DNA of 64,000 bases from Thermomonospora catenispora (GTDB lineage: Bacteria; Actinomycetota; Actinomycetes; Streptosporangiales; Streptosporangiaceae): assembly GCF_006363815.1 (NCBI RefSeq), contig NZ_RRYT01000001.1, forward strand, positions 85,531 to 149,530, read 5' to 3'. Under the pieces are notes generated by a model, which searched no databases, was not told where the DNA came from, and saw nothing but the letters and a program-made list of their open reading frames with translations. The position numbers were made by a program, and so were the translations under genes. The stretch's first letter is position 1, and the number at the start of each line of letters is the position of its first letter. Positions 37,277 through 46,573 of the stretch are shown one piece after another.

Positions 37277-38467
37277 TCACGCACCTGCCGCGGCGAGCTG
37301 GGCGGCCCGCCGGGCCGCCTCGTCCATGGTGTCCACCCGCTCGACGCCGGGCAGCCCGGCGTCGTCGAGGATCTTCCGGCCGAGCTCGGCGTTGTTGCCG
37401 TCCAGCCGCACCACCAGCGGCCGGTTCACGCTCTCGCCCCGCTCGGCCAGCAGCTTGTAGGCCGTCACGATGCCGTTGGCGACCGCGTCACAGGCGGTGA
37501 TGCCGCCGAACACGTTGACGAACACGCTCTTGACCGACGGGTCGGAGAGCACGATCTCCAGGCCGTTGGCCATCACCTCGGCGGAGGCGCCGCCGCCGAT
37601 GTCCAGGAAGTTGGCCGGCTTCTGCCCGCCGAACTCCTCGCCCGCGTAGGCCACCACGTCCAGGGTGGACATCACCAGGCCGGCGCCGTTGCCGATGATG
37701 CCGACCGAGCCGTCCAGCTTGACGTAGTTCAGGCCCTTCTCCTTGGCCCGGGCCTCGAGCGGGTCGGTGGTCTTCTCGTCGGCCAGCGCCGCGTGGTCGG
37801 GCTGGCGGAAGTCGGCGTTGTCGTCGAGGGTGACCTTGCCGTCCAGCGCCATCACGCGGCCGTCGGTGGTCAGGATCATGGGGTTGACCTCGACCAGGGT
37901 GGCGTCCTCGTCGGTGAACACCGCCCACAGCCGCTCGATCAGCTCGGCGGCGCCCTCCAGCGCCTCGGCGGGCAGCCGGCCGGCCTGCGCGATCTCGCGG
38001 GCCTTGGCCCGGTCGACCCCGGTCAGCGGCGACACCGGGACCTTGGCCACCGCGTCGGGCTTGGTGGCGGCGACCTCCTCGATGTCCATGCCGCCCTCGG
38101 CCGAGCAGATGGACAGGAAGGTGCGGTTGGCCCGGTCGAGCAGGAAGGAGAAGTAGAACTCCTGGGCGATGGCGCTGCCGGCCTCGACCAGCACCTTGTG
38201 GACCGTGTGGCCCTTGATGTCCATGCCGAGGATCTGCTCGGCCAGCTGCTGGGCCTCCTCGGCGGTGTCGGCGAGCTTCACACCGCCGGCCTTGCCACGG
38301 CCTCCGGTCTTGACCTGGGCCTTGACGACGACCTTCTTGCTCCCCGCGGAGAACAGCTCCTCCGCGATCTCCCGCGCCTGGTGAGGGGTGTGCGCCACCT
38401 TGCCGGTGGGCACCGGTACCCCGTACTCGGCGAAGAGCTCCTTCGCCTGATGTTCGAACAGGTCCAC
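37277..38467 (-). CDS. sucC: Succinyl-CoA synthetase beta subunit
   Basis: ATP-grasp subunit that binds nucleotide and succinate. Seen: [22 protein letters not shown] at the start, [38 protein letters not shown] (metal binding), [28 protein letters not shown] and [13 protein letters not shown]. 396 residues. GTG 38467 with AAAGGG upstream. Transcribed with sucD; the 329-base divergent region upstream must carry its promoter. Confidence 0.96.
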   Translation of the reverse strand: MDLFEHQAKELFAEYGVPVPTGKVAHTPHQAREIAEELFSAGSKKVVVKAQVKTGGRGKAGGVKLADTAEEAQQLAEQILGMDIKGHTVHKVLVEAGSAIAQEFYFSFLLDRANRTFLSICSAEGGMDIEEVAATKPDAVAKVPVSPLTGVDRAKAREIAQAGRLPAEALEGAAELIERLWAVFTDEDATLVEVNPMILTTDGRVMALDGKVTLDDNADFRQPDHAALADEKTTDPLEARAKEKGLNYVKLDGSVGIIGNGAGLVMSTLDVVAYAGEEFGGQKPANFLDIGGGASAEVMANGLEIVLSDPSVKSVFVNVFGGITACDAVANGIVTAYKLLAERGESVNRPLVVRLDGNNAELGRKILDDAGLPGVERVDTMDEAARRAAQLAAAGA

Positions 38468-38796
38468 GAGGGTCCGTCCCTTTACGGATCGATGGTTCGC
38501 ATGCCTGTGGGCATGCCCTTCGTCGGCCGCTCCGGTGATCGCCCGCACAGAGCGCGACGAGGTTCGGGGCGGGCTGTGCGCACGGCGACCAGAGCGGTCA
38601 GCTCCGGTCGTGCAGCCTATAAAACGCCGATCAGTGATCGCGAAAGCGGGTCGGTCACGGCACGCCGGTCGTCCCGTCGCCGGATGGGTCCGGTTCCACG
38701 GCGGGTAAAGACCGGAGAACGAGCGACCCGTCGAGCGGGTGTTGAATGTAGCGATACGTCTTTTTCATCCGTGACGGTGCGGGAGGCGGTTCGACG
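38468..38796. promoter_or_regulatory. Divergent region between sucC and the GH15-like gene
   Basis: 329 bases with no gene. AT-rich islands include CCTATAAAACG (about 38616-38626) and TACGTCTTTTTCAT (about 38756-38769). GATCAGTGATC near 38630-38640 is a small dyad. These are the likely promoter cores; exact hexamers are uncertain. Confidence 0.4.
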
Positions 38797-40194
38797 GTGA
38801 CGGGTCACAGGGCCCTCAGGGTGCGCCACGTCATCGCCCTGTGCCTGGTGGGGCTGCTCGCCGCGACCTGCGGCTCCACGTTCCCGAGCCGGCGTCCCCC
38901 CTGGAGCAGCCCCGGGCTGGTCGGCGGAGGGGGCTGGCCGTTCGCCTACGAGCCGCTGGAGGAGACGGAGGCCGCGGGCGCGGCGTACCTGCCGGACAGC
39001 TCGGTGGTACGGCTGGCGGACGGGCGGATCCGGCTGATCCCGCTGGGCGGCCGGCAGGCGATCACCGTGCCGGCCGACGACCCGCGGGTGGCCGACTCGG
39101 TGCGCAGCGACCGGGCGTGGCTGGCGCGCGGGCGCGTGCCCGGCGGCGACACCGTGTACCGCGACATGGCGGTGCGGGCGCTGCTGGACCTGCGGCTGCT
39201 GACCCGGCCGAACGGCGCCACCACCGCCTCCTGGTACCGGCAGTGGAACTACGTGTGGCCGCGGGACGCGGCGTTCACGGTGGCGGCGTTCACGGTGGCG
39301 GACCACCCGGAGGAGGCGCGGCGGGTGCTGCGGTTCCTGGCCCGGGTGCAGAGCCCCTCGGGGCTGTGGGCGGCGCGCTACACCCCTCAGGGCGCCCCGG
39401 TCGTCGACGGCCGCAAGCCGCAGCTGGACTCGCCGGGCTGGGTGCTGTGGGCGAGCTGGTTCTTCCAGACGCACGACCCCGAGGAGGCGGCGGAGCTGCC
39501 GGAGCTGTGGACGATGGTGCGCCGGGCGGCCGACCGGCTGGCGGGCTCGCTGGACGCGGCGGGCCTGCCGCCGCCGTCCTCGGACTACTTCGAACGCGAC
39601 CCCGCCCGGGAGGAGGACCCGCGGCGGCCCACGCTGGGGGTGGTCGGGCCGGTGCTGACCGGCCTGCGGGCGGCGGCCGACCTGGCGGCGCGCTCCGGGC
39701 ACCGGGCCGAGGCGGCCCGGTGGGGACGGGCCGCCGACCGGCTGGCGGCGGCGGTGTCGCGCACGTTCGCCCCGCTCGGGTACCCGCGCTCCCCCGTCGA
39801 GGGCGGGCTGATGGACACCTCGGTGACGTTCCTGGGCCCGCCGTTCGCCCCGCCCGACCCCCGGGTGACGACGGCGGTGCTCACCGCGGCCGACCGGCTG
39901 CGGCTGCCGAACGGCGGGGTGCTGCCGGGCGAGAGGTGGAGCGGCAACCCGACCGTGGCGTGGACGCCGGAGATGGCGCTGTTCGCCCTGAACGCCGTCT
40001 CCTCCGGCCGGATCGAGGACGCCCTCACCCGGCTGGACTGGCTGAACGAGCACCGCACCGAGCTGGGCGTGCTGCCCGAGAAGGTCGACGCCCAGGGCCG
40101 TCCGGCGGCCGTGGCGCCCCTGGGCTGGACCGCCTCCACCGTGCTGCTCACCCTGTCGGCGCTGACCGAGCCCCTGCCGATCCCGCCCGTCTGA
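38797..40194 (+). CDS. GH15-like (alpha/alpha barrel) exported protein
   Basis: 465 residues. The N-terminus has Arg residues and a hydrophobic core (VIALCLVGLLAATCGS); the Cys near residue 25 suggests a lipoprotein, though Thr at -1 is not a standard lipobox. The body resembles glycoside hydrolase family 15: NYVWPRDAAFTVAAFTVADHPEEARRVLRFLARVQSPSGLW, LDSPGWVLWASWFF, GLMDTSVTFLGPPF and NPTVAWTPEMALFALNAV. It may hydrolyse an alpha-glucan or trehalose-like sugar at the surface. Start GTG 38797 is weakly supported (GGGAGG 14 bases upstream). Substrate unproven. Confidence 0.78.
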   Translation: MTGHRALRVRHVIALCLVGLLAATCGSTFPSRRPPWSSPGLVGGGGWPFAYEPLEETEAAGAAYLPDSSVVRLADGRIRLIPLGGRQAITVPADDPRVADSVRSDRAWLARGRVPGGDTVYRDMAVRALLDLRLLTRPNGATTASWYRQWNYVWPRDAAFTVAAFTVADHPEEARRVLRFLARVQSPSGLWAARYTPQGAPVVDGRKPQLDSPGWVLWASWFFQTHDPEEAAELPELWTMVRRAADRLAGSLDAAGLPPPSSDYFERDPAREEDPRRPTLGVVGPVLTGLRAAADLAARSGHRAEAARWGRAADRLAAAVSRTFAPLGYPRSPVEGGLMDTSVTFLGPPFAPPDPRVTTAVLTAADRLRLPNGGVLPGERWSGNPTVAWTPEMALFALNAVSSGRIEDALTRLDWLNEHRTELGVLPEKVDAQGRPAAVAPLGWTASTVLLTLSALTEPLPIPPV

Positions 40195-40199
40195 GCCGT

Positions 40200-40214
40200 C
40201 CGCCGCGACGGCGG
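40200..40214. terminator. Small hairpin between convergent genes
   Basis: CCGCCG (40200-40205) and CGGCGG (40209-40214) flank a CGA loop, 6 bases after the GH15-like stop. It is short, but the only structure in the 43-base gap. Confidence 0.35.
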
Positions 40215-40237
40215 GCGCCCGGTCTTCGCGGAAGGCG

Positions 40238-41005
40238 TCAGGCGAACTGGTCGTGGGCGAGCTTGAGGACCAGGGCGGTCACCACGCACAGCAGGACGGC
40301 GCGGACGAAGCCGGCGCCGCGCTTGACGGCCATGCGGGCGCCGAGCTGGGCGCCGACGACGTTGCACGCGGCCATGGCCAGGCCGAGGGCCCACAGCACA
40401 TGGCCCTGCAGGGCGAAGACGATCAGGGCGCCCAGGTTGGTGCCGGCATTGATGATCTTGGAGTTGGCCGAGGCGCGGACGAAGTCCGCCCCCAGCAGCC
40501 CGGTGAACGCCATCACCAGGAACGTCCCGGTGCCCGGGCCGATCAGGCCGTCGTAGCCGGCGATCAGCACCCCCGGCACCAGGATCGCCGCCGCCGTCCG
40601 CCACCGGGTCCGCCGCACCGGCCGGGGCACCCGGCCCAGGTCGGGGCGCAGCACCACCAGCGCGGCCACGCCCAACAGCACCGCCATGATCACCGGCCGC
40701 AGCAGCTGCGAGGAGATCAACGAGGCGCAGGCCGCGCCGCCCGCCGCCGAGAGCACCGCGATCAGCCCGGCGGGCCCGGTGACGTCCAGATCCGGCTCGG
40801 TCCGCCGCAGATAGGCGTACGCGGCCGAGGAGGTCCCGGCGATCGAGGCGAGCTTGTTGGTGGCCAGCGCGGCGGTCACCGGCTGGCCGGAGGTGACGAC
40901 CATCAGCGCCGGGAGCTGGATCAGCCCGCCGCCGCCCACCACGGCGTCCACCCAGCCCGCGGCGAGCGCCGCCGTCAGCACCAACGCGATCTGTTCGAGC
41001 TGCAC
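40238..41005 (-). CDS. TauE/SafE family permease
   Basis: Probable exporter of sulfite, organosulfonates or related anions. 255 residues, eight helices. Seen: the repeated family motif AAGWVDAVVGGGGLIQLPALM (about 15-35) and its second-half echo AGYDGLIGPGTGTFLVMAFTGLLG, plus ATNKLASIAGTSSAAYAY and ANSKIINAGTNLGALIVF. GTG 41005 with GGAG 9 bases upstream. Monocistronic; a PIG-L gene lies upstream on the same strand, 58 bases away, and may be cotranscribed. Substrate not determinable. Confidence 0.88.
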   Translation of the reverse strand: MQLEQIALVLTAALAAGWVDAVVGGGGLIQLPALMVVTSGQPVTAALATNKLASIAGTSSAAYAYLRRTEPDLDVTGPAGLIAVLSAAGGAACASLISSQLLRPVIMAVLLGVAALVVLRPDLGRVPRPVRRTRWRTAAAILVPGVLIAGYDGLIGPGTGTFLVMAFTGLLGADFVRASANSKIINAGTNLGALIVFALQGHVLWALGLAMAACNVVGAQLGARMAVKRGAGFVRAVLLCVVTALVLKLAHDQFA

Positions 41006-41063
41006 GGCGACACTCCGGGGGGTAAGGAGTCAAACGAATATGACCCCTGACCCTATCGGAGGC

Positions 41064-41789
41064 TCACACCGTCGCCACGACCTGGAACCCCTCCGCCAGA
41101 CGGCCCTCGGGCAGCCCGGCCGCCCGGGCGTTGGCGGTGAGCCAGCCGCGCAGCATCCCCTCCAGATCCTCGATGTGCCCGACCTGGCTGGCGTGCGACC
41201 GCAGCGCCGCGACCTTGCGCGGGAACGTCTCGGTCACGTCGACGTAGTGGTCGTCCTGCGGTCCGCCGCTCAGCCACACCTCGCGGACCGTCCAGGGGTC
41301 CAGCCCCTCCTCCCGCAGCTCGGGGAACGCATACGGGTTGCGGGCGTCCGGATAGACCGCGTCCAGGGCGGCCGAGCCCACCGCCCGGTGATCGGGATGG
41401 CTGGGGTGGATCCGCCGGTAGTCGCGCTCCGGACTCTGCGTCAGCACCCGGTCCGGCCGCACCTGCCGGATCACCCGGGCGATGTCGCGCCGCAGCTCCA
41501 GCGTCGCCTCCACCCGGCCGTCCGGATAGCCCAGGAACCGCACGTCCGTCACGCCGACCTCGGCGGCCGCCGCGCGCTGCTCCGCACGGCGCAGCTCGGC
41601 CATCTGCTCGCGGGTGATCCCGTCGTCGAAGCCGCCCGCGTCGCCGTCGGTGACCACCAGGTATGTCACCCGGATGCCCCGCTCGGTCCAGCCCGCGATC
41701 GTTCCCGCCGCCCCGAAGTCGGCGTCGTCGGGGTGCGCCGTCACCACCAGCGCCCGCTCGATGTCCCTGTCGTCGATCACAGCCGTCAC
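41064..41789 (-). CDS. PIG-L family deacetylase
   Basis: Zinc-dependent N-acetylglucosaminyl deacetylase fold, as in mycothiol and glycolipid pathways. Seen: [13 protein letters not shown] (metal site, about 17-29), [22 protein letters not shown] and [12 protein letters not shown] (third metal ligand). 241 residues. GTG 41789. It lies 58 bases from the permease gene downstream. Sequence alone does not tell whether it is MshB/Mca-like; the SPER/HPSHPD pattern fits the broader LmbE group. Confidence 0.9.
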   Translation of the reverse strand: MTAVIDDRDIERALVVTAHPDDADFGAAGTIAGWTERGIRVTYLVVTDGDAGGFDDGITREQMAELRRAEQRAAAAEVGVTDVRFLGYPDGRVEATLELRRDIARVIRQVRPDRVLTQSPERDYRRIHPSHPDHRAVGSAALDAVYPDARNPYAFPELREEGLDPWTVREVWLSGGPQDDHYVDVTETFPRKVAALRSHASQVGHIEDLEGMLRGWLTANARAAGLPEGRLAEGFQVVATV

Positions 41790-41896
41790 GGCTTCACCCT
41801 AGGCGGCCGGGCGGTCGGACGGCACCGGCGCATGCCCGGCGGCCCCGCGACCGGCCCGCGATCGTTCCGGACGGGACCGGCGGGTACAGCAGGGAC

Positions 41897-42892
41897 ATGC
41901 GCAAACTCATCAACGACCCCGCCGAGGTGGTCGCCGACGCGCTGCGCGGGCTGGCCGCGGCCCATCCGGAGCTGCGGGTGGACGCGGACGCCGGGATCGT
42001 GGTGCGCCGGGACGCGCCGCGGCCCGGCAAGGTCGGGCTGGTGTCCGGCGGCGGGTCGGGGCACGAGCCGCTGCACGTCGGATTCGTCGGCCCCGGGATG
42101 CTCGACGCCGCCTGCCCCGGCGAGGTGTTCACCTCCCCCGTCCCCGACCAGATCACGGCGGCCACCACGGCGGTCGACGGCGGCGCCGGGGTGCTGCACA
42201 TCGTCAAGAACTACACCGGGGACGTGCTCAACTTCGAGCTCGCCGCCGAACTGGCCGCCGACGAGGACGTCGAGGTGGCCGCCGTGCTCGTCGACGACGA
42301 CGTGGCGGTGCACGACAGCACCCACACCGCGGGGCGGCGCGGCACCGGCGGCACGGTGTTCGTGGAGAAGATCGCCGGGGCGCTGGCCGAGGAGGGCGCG
42401 GACCTGGCGAAGGTCGCGGCGGTCGGCCGGGAGGTGAACGAACGGACCCGCTCCTTCGGGGTGGCGCTGTCGCCGTGCACGGTCCCCACCGCCGGACGTC
42501 CCACGTTCGAGCTGGGCCCCGACGAGATGGAGCTGGGCATCGGCATCCACGGCGAGCCCGGCCGCGAACGCGTCCCGGCCGGGACCGCGACCGAGATCGT
42601 CGCCGCGGCGCTGGAGGCGATCGACGCCGACATGCCGCTGCGCGGCGAGCGGCTGCTGGTGCTGGTGAACGGGATGGGAGGGACGCCGCTGATCGAGCAG
42701 TACGTCGCGTTCGGAGCGGTGTCGGCGTGGCTGGCCGACCACGGCGCCGTGGTGGCGCGGTCGCTGGTCGGCGGCTATGTGACCAGCCTGGAGATGGCCG
42801 GGGTGATGGTGTCGGTGTGCCGGCTGACCCCCGAGCTGACCAGGCTGTGGGACGCGCCCGTGCAGACCCCGGCGCTGCGGTGGGGCCGATGA
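41897..42892 (+). CDS. dhaK: Dihydroxyacetone kinase subunit DhaK
   Basis: Binds dihydroxyacetone covalently through a histidine for phosphorylation by DhaL. Seen: [20 protein letters not shown] (47-66), [30 protein letters not shown] and [12 protein letters not shown], whose His218 takes the place of E. coli DhaK His218. 331 residues. ATG 41897 with AGGGA 6 bases ahead. Its TGA overlaps the dhaL ATG (ATGA at 42889-42892). First gene of dhaKLM. Confidence 0.95.
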   Translation: MRKLINDPAEVVADALRGLAAAHPELRVDADAGIVVRRDAPRPGKVGLVSGGGSGHEPLHVGFVGPGMLDAACPGEVFTSPVPDQITAATTAVDGGAGVLHIVKNYTGDVLNFELAAELAADEDVEVAAVLVDDDVAVHDSTHTAGRRGTGGTVFVEKIAGALAEEGADLAKVAAVGREVNERTRSFGVALSPCTVPTAGRPTFELGPDEMELGIGIHGEPGRERVPAGTATEIVAAALEAIDADMPLRGERLLVLVNGMGGTPLIEQYVAFGAVSAWLADHGAVVARSLVGGYVTSLEMAGVMVSVCRLTPELTRLWDAPVQTPALRWGR

Positions 42893-43521
42893 ACGCCGCC
42901 GACCTGACCGCCTGGATCCGACGCGCCGCGGAGCTGGTGACGGCCGATGCGGAACGCCTCACCGCCCTGGACGCGGCGATCGGCGACGGCGACCACGGCC
43001 ACAACCTGGCCCGCGGGCTGACGGCGGCCGCCGACGCCCTGGCGGAGCTGCCCGCCGACGCCTCCCCGCAGCAGGTGCTGAGCACCGCCGGCCGGGTGCT
43101 GGTGTCCAAGACCGGCGGCGCCTCCGGCGCCCTGTACGGGATGGCGCTGCGCCGGGCCGGCACGGCGCTGAAGGTCGACGAGATCGACGCCCGCTGGCTG
43201 GGCGCGGCGCTGCGGGAGGCGCTGGCCGGCATCCGGAACCTGGGCAAGGCCGAGGAAGGCGACAAGACCATGGTGGACGCCTTCGCCAAGGCGGTCGCCG
43301 CCTATGACGCCGCCCGGCACCGGGGGACGGACCTGGCCGGGGCGGCCCGGGCCGCCGCCTCGGCCGCCGAGGAGGGCGCGCAGGCCACCGTGCCGATGCA
43401 GGCGCGCAAGGGCCGCGCCAGCTACCTGGGACCGCGCAGCATCGGGCACCTGGACCCGGGCGCGGCCTCCACCGCGCTGATCTTCCGTGCACTGGCGGAC
43501 GTGACCGGTGGAGAGGGGTGA
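42889..43521 (+). CDS. dhaL: Dihydroxyacetone kinase ADP-binding subunit DhaL
   Basis: Holds ADP as a cofactor and carries phosphate from DhaM to dihydroxyacetone. Seen: [18 protein letters not shown] (Mg-binding Asp residues, about 27-44), [28 protein letters not shown] and [24 protein letters not shown]. 210 residues. Coupled to dhaK by ATGA and 3 bases upstream of dhaM. Confidence 0.95.
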   Translation: MNAADLTAWIRRAAELVTADAERLTALDAAIGDGDHGHNLARGLTAAADALAELPADASPQQVLSTAGRVLVSKTGGASGALYGMALRRAGTALKVDEIDARWLGAALREALAGIRNLGKAEEGDKTMVDAFAKAVAAYDAARHRGTDLAGAARAAASAAEEGAQATVPMQARKGRASYLGPRSIGHLDPGAASTALIFRALADVTGGEG

Positions 43522-43524
43522 CCG

Positions 43525-43911
43525 GTGGGCAAGGTCGGGCTCGTGGTGGTCTCCCACAGCCGCCGGCTGGCCGAGGGCGTCGCGGAGCTGGCCCGGGAGA
43601 TGGGCATGCACCGGGTCCGGGTCCAGGCCGCCGGCGGCGACGCCGACGGCGGCCTGGGCACCAGCCCCGAGCTGGTCGACCGCGCCGTCCGCACCGTGGA
43701 CGACGGGGCCGGGGTGGTGCTGCTCGCCGACATCGGCAGCGCCGTCCTCATCTCCCGCATGCTCGCCGAGGAGGCCGACACGACCGTGGTCCTGGCCGAC
43801 GCCCCCCTGGTGGAGGGCGCCGTCGCCGCCGCCTCCGCCGCCGCCTCCGGAGCCGGCTTGACGGAGGTGGTGGCCGCCGCGCAGAGCGCCTACCGGTTCC
43901 GCAAGACCTGA
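43525..43911 (+). CDS. dhaM: PTS-dependent dihydroxyacetone kinase phosphotransferase subunit DhaM
   Basis: EIIA-Man-like domain that passes phosphate from HPr to DhaL. Seen: VGLVVVSHSRRLAEGV with the phosphorylated His near residue 11, AAGGDADGGLGTSP and VVLLADIGSAVLISRMLAEE. 128 residues, the single-domain form lacking fused HPr and EI. GTG 43525 with GAGAGGGG upstream. Completes dhaKLM, which needs PTS proteins encoded elsewhere. Confidence 0.93.
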   Translation: MGKVGLVVVSHSRRLAEGVAELAREMGMHRVRVQAAGGDADGGLGTSPELVDRAVRTVDDGAGVVLLADIGSAVLISRMLAEEADTTVVLADAPLVEGAVAAASAAASGAGLTEVVAAAQSAYRFRKT

Positions 43912-43978
43912 CCGCCGACGCCGCGAGGAGGCGCGAACCGGACCTGGGCGTCGGCGGTGCGCCGTACACTCGCGGGTG

Positions 43979-46234
43979 ATGTCCACTGATGCCCCGCACC
44001 CTCTTCTCGACGGCCTCAACCCGCAGCAGCGCGCCGCCGTGGTGCACTCCGGCGGCCCTCTGCTGATCGTGGCGGGCGCCGGTTCGGGAAAGACCCGCGT
44101 CCTGACCCACCGCATCGCCCACCTGCTGGCCGAACGGGACGTGCATCCCGCCCAGATCCTGGCGATCACGTTCACCAACAAGGCCGCCGGCGAGATGAAG
44201 GAGCGGGTGCAGCAGCTCGTCGGCCCGCGCTCGACGGCGATGTGGGTGATGACGTTCCACTCCGCCTGCGTGCGGATCCTGCGGCGCGAGGCCAGGCGGC
44301 TCGGCTTCCCGTCCGGCTTCTCGATCTACGACCAGGCGGACGCGCAGCGGCTGATGGCGCTGGTGTGCCGGGAGCTGGACCTGGACCCCAGGCGGTACCC
44401 GCCCAAGTCGTTCTCGGCGCAGGTCAGCAACCTCAAGAACGAGCTGATCGACTACGAGACGTTCAAGGCCCGGGCGTCCACCCCCATGGAGCAGGTGCTG
44501 GCCGAGGCCTACGAGATGTACCAGGCGCGGCTGCAGCAGGCCGGCGCGATGGACTTCGACGACCTGATCATGACGACGGTCAACCTGCTGCAGGCCTTCC
44601 CGGAGGCGGCCGAGCACTACCGGCGCCGGTTCCGGCACATCCTGGTGGACGAGTACCAGGACACCAACCACGCCCAGTACGAGCTGGTCCGCCAGCTCAC
44701 CATCGCCCCCGGCGAGGACCTGGGGCCGGCCGAGCTGTGCGTGGTGGGCGACGCCGACCAGTCGATCTACGCCTTCCGCGGCGCGACGATCCGCAACATC
44801 CTGGAGTTCGAGCGCGACTATCCCGAGGCCACCACGATCCTGCTGGAGCAGAACTACCGCTCCACCCAGACGATCCTGTCGGCGGCCAACGCGGTGATCG
44901 AGCGGAACACCGACCGCAAGCCCAAGCGGCTGTGGTCCGACCGCGGCGAAGGGCACAAGATCGTCGGCTACGTGGCCGACAACGAGCACGACGAGGCCGC
45001 GTTCGTGGCCTCCGAGGTGGACCGGTTGTGCGACGCCGGCGAGGCCCGCCCCGGCGACGTGGCGGTGTTCTACCGGACCAACGCCCAGTCCCGGGTCTTC
45101 GAAGAGGTGTTCATCCGGGTCGGCCTGCCCTACAAGGTGGTCGGCGGGGTGCGCTTCTATGAGCGCAAGGAGGTCCGGGACCTGCTGGCGTACCTGCGGG
45201 TGCTGGCCAACCCGGCCGACACGGTCTCGCTGCGCAGGATCCTGAACGTGCCCAAACGCGGCATCGGCGACCGGGCCGAGGCGTGCGTGGAGGCGCATGC
45301 GGCACGGGAGCGGATCACCTTCTGGGAGGCGCTGCGGGTCCCCGAGCAGGTTCCGGGGATGGCGGCCCGTTCGATCAAGGCGGTCGGCGAGTTCGTCGCC
45401 CTGATGGACGAGCTGCGCGCCATGGTCGAGACGGCTACGCCCGCGGAGCTGATCGAGGCCGTGCTGACCCGCACCGGCTACCTGGCCGAGCTGGAGAACT
45501 CCCGCGACCCGCAGGACGAGAACCGGGTGGAGAACCTGCGCGAGCTGGAGGCGGTCGCCCGCGAGTTCGAGGACCGGTTGGAGGGGGAGTCCGCCCAGGG
45601 CCGGCTGGTGGACTTCCTGGAGCAGATCGCGCTGGTCGCCGACGCCGACTCCATCCCCGGCGCCAAGGGCGCCCCTGTCCCGCCGGGCGAGCGCGCCCCC
45701 GAGGACGGGCAGGGCGTGGTCACCCTGATGACCCTGCACACCGCCAAGGGCCTGGAGTTCCCGGTGGTGTTCCTGACCGGCATGGAGGACGGCGTCTTCC
45801 CCCACCTGCGGGCCATGAGCAACCCCAAGGAGCTGGAGGAGGAGCGTCGGCTGGCGTACGTGGGCATCACCCGCGCCCAGCAGCGCCTCTACTTGACCCG
45901 CGCCGTCCTGCGCAGCTCGTGGGGCGCCCCGCAGATGAACCCGCAGTCCCGCTTCCTGGCGGAGATCCCCGCCCACCTGGTCCGGTGGGAACGCGAATCC
46001 GCCCCCGCGTCCGCCCCGGCCGCGACGTCGGCCCGTCCCCAGGCGCGTTCCGCCGGGGGCCGGCCCATCCCCTCCCTGTCCCCCGGGGACAAGGTCACCC
46101 ACGACTCGTTCGGATTGGGCACGGTCATCTCGGTGGACGGCGCCGGTGAAAGGTCCGCCGCCAGCATCGACTTCGGCGGCGAGTACGGCGTCAAGCGCCT
46201 GGTGCTCCGCTACGCCCCGCTGGAGAAGCTCTGA
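43979..46234 (+). CDS. pcrA: ATP-dependent 3'-5' DNA helicase PcrA (UvrD family)
   Basis: Unwinds DNA in repair and replication-fork maintenance. Seen in order: Q motif LNPQQRAAV, Walker A GAGSGKT (33-39), LAITFTNKAAGEMKERV (Ia), TFHSACVRILR, ILVDEYQDTNHAQYEL (Walker B), VGDADQSIYAFRGA, LEQNYRSTQTIL, VTLMTLHTAKGLEFPVVFLTGMEDG (V) and EERRLAYVGITRAQQRLYLT (VI). The C-terminus GDKVTHDSFGLGTVISVDG...YAPLEKL is the PcrA Tudor-like domain that binds RNA polymerase. 751 residues. ATG 43979 (GTG 43976 adjacent). Confidence 0.96.
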   Translation: MSTDAPHPLLDGLNPQQRAAVVHSGGPLLIVAGAGSGKTRVLTHRIAHLLAERDVHPAQILAITFTNKAAGEMKERVQQLVGPRSTAMWVMTFHSACVRILRREARRLGFPSGFSIYDQADAQRLMALVCRELDLDPRRYPPKSFSAQVSNLKNELIDYETFKARASTPMEQVLAEAYEMYQARLQQAGAMDFDDLIMTTVNLLQAFPEAAEHYRRRFRHILVDEYQDTNHAQYELVRQLTIAPGEDLGPAELCVVGDADQSIYAFRGATIRNILEFERDYPEATTILLEQNYRSTQTILSAANAVIERNTDRKPKRLWSDRGEGHKIVGYVADNEHDEAAFVASEVDRLCDAGEARPGDVAVFYRTNAQSRVFEEVFIRVGLPYKVVGGVRFYERKEVRDLLAYLRVLANPADTVSLRRILNVPKRGIGDRAEACVEAHAARERITFWEALRVPEQVPGMAARSIKAVGEFVALMDELRAMVETATPAELIEAVLTRTGYLAELENSRDPQDENRVENLRELEAVAREFEDRLEGESAQGRLVDFLEQIALVADADSIPGAKGAPVPPGERAPEDGQGVVTLMTLHTAKGLEFPVVFLTGMEDGVFPHLRAMSNPKELEEERRLAYVGITRAQQRLYLTRAVLRSSWGAPQMNPQSRFLAEIPAHLVRWERESAPASAPAATSARPQARSAGGRPIPSLSPGDKVTHDSFGLGTVISVDGAGERSAASIDFGGEYGVKRLVLRYAPLEKL

Positions 46235-46250
46235 CCCCGGCCTGCGACGA

Positions 46251-46272
46251 CGGGTCCCCCCGGGGGGACCCG
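46251..46272 (+). terminator. Terminator of pcrA
   Basis: CGGGTCCCCCC (46251-46261) and GGGGGGACCCG (46262-46272) form a perfect palindrome 17 bases after the stop. Confidence 0.7.
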
Positions 46273-46289
46273 CCCCGCTCATCGGCGGA

Positions 46290-46490
46290 TCATCCGGCGG
46301 GCGACGGCCGGCCTTCCGATGAGGGGCGCGCCGGATCGGCGGCGGACCCCGCGGCCCGCGGCCGGCGCAGATGCCGGGTGAAGAACCTCACCGCGTCCTC
46401 CCCCGCGGACTGCGGGACGCCGGTGTGCCCGCCCATGGCGGCGTATCGGGTCTTCTCCGCCGAGCCGAAGGCGTCGAACGGCTCCGGCGC
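46290..46490 (-). pseudogene. Alpha/beta-hydrolase C-terminal remnant
   Basis: The frame reads EPFDAFGSAEKTRYAAMGGHTGVPQSAGEDAVRFFTRHL, matching the end of esterase-type alpha/beta hydrolases, including the catalytic-His loop GGHTG. Upstream coding similarity disappears within about 60 residues, with no nucleophile motif, so only a fragment survives. Confidence 0.45.
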
Positions 46491-46573
46491 CGCCCGCCGT
46501 GGCCTCGCCGACGGTTTCCCGCCCCACCGGAACGCCTCCGCGGCCCGGAGGGCGCCGTCCCGTGGACGGACGC

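Noticed and set aside
34653-37460. 935-residue plus-strand open frame
   Set aside because: Antisense shadow of perM and sucD, with Gly/Gln/His/Arg repeats typical of reversed GC-rich coding DNA.
43748-46282. 844-residue minus-strand open frame opposite pcrA
   Set aside because: Shadow of pcrA, whose helicase motifs on the plus strand are complete.
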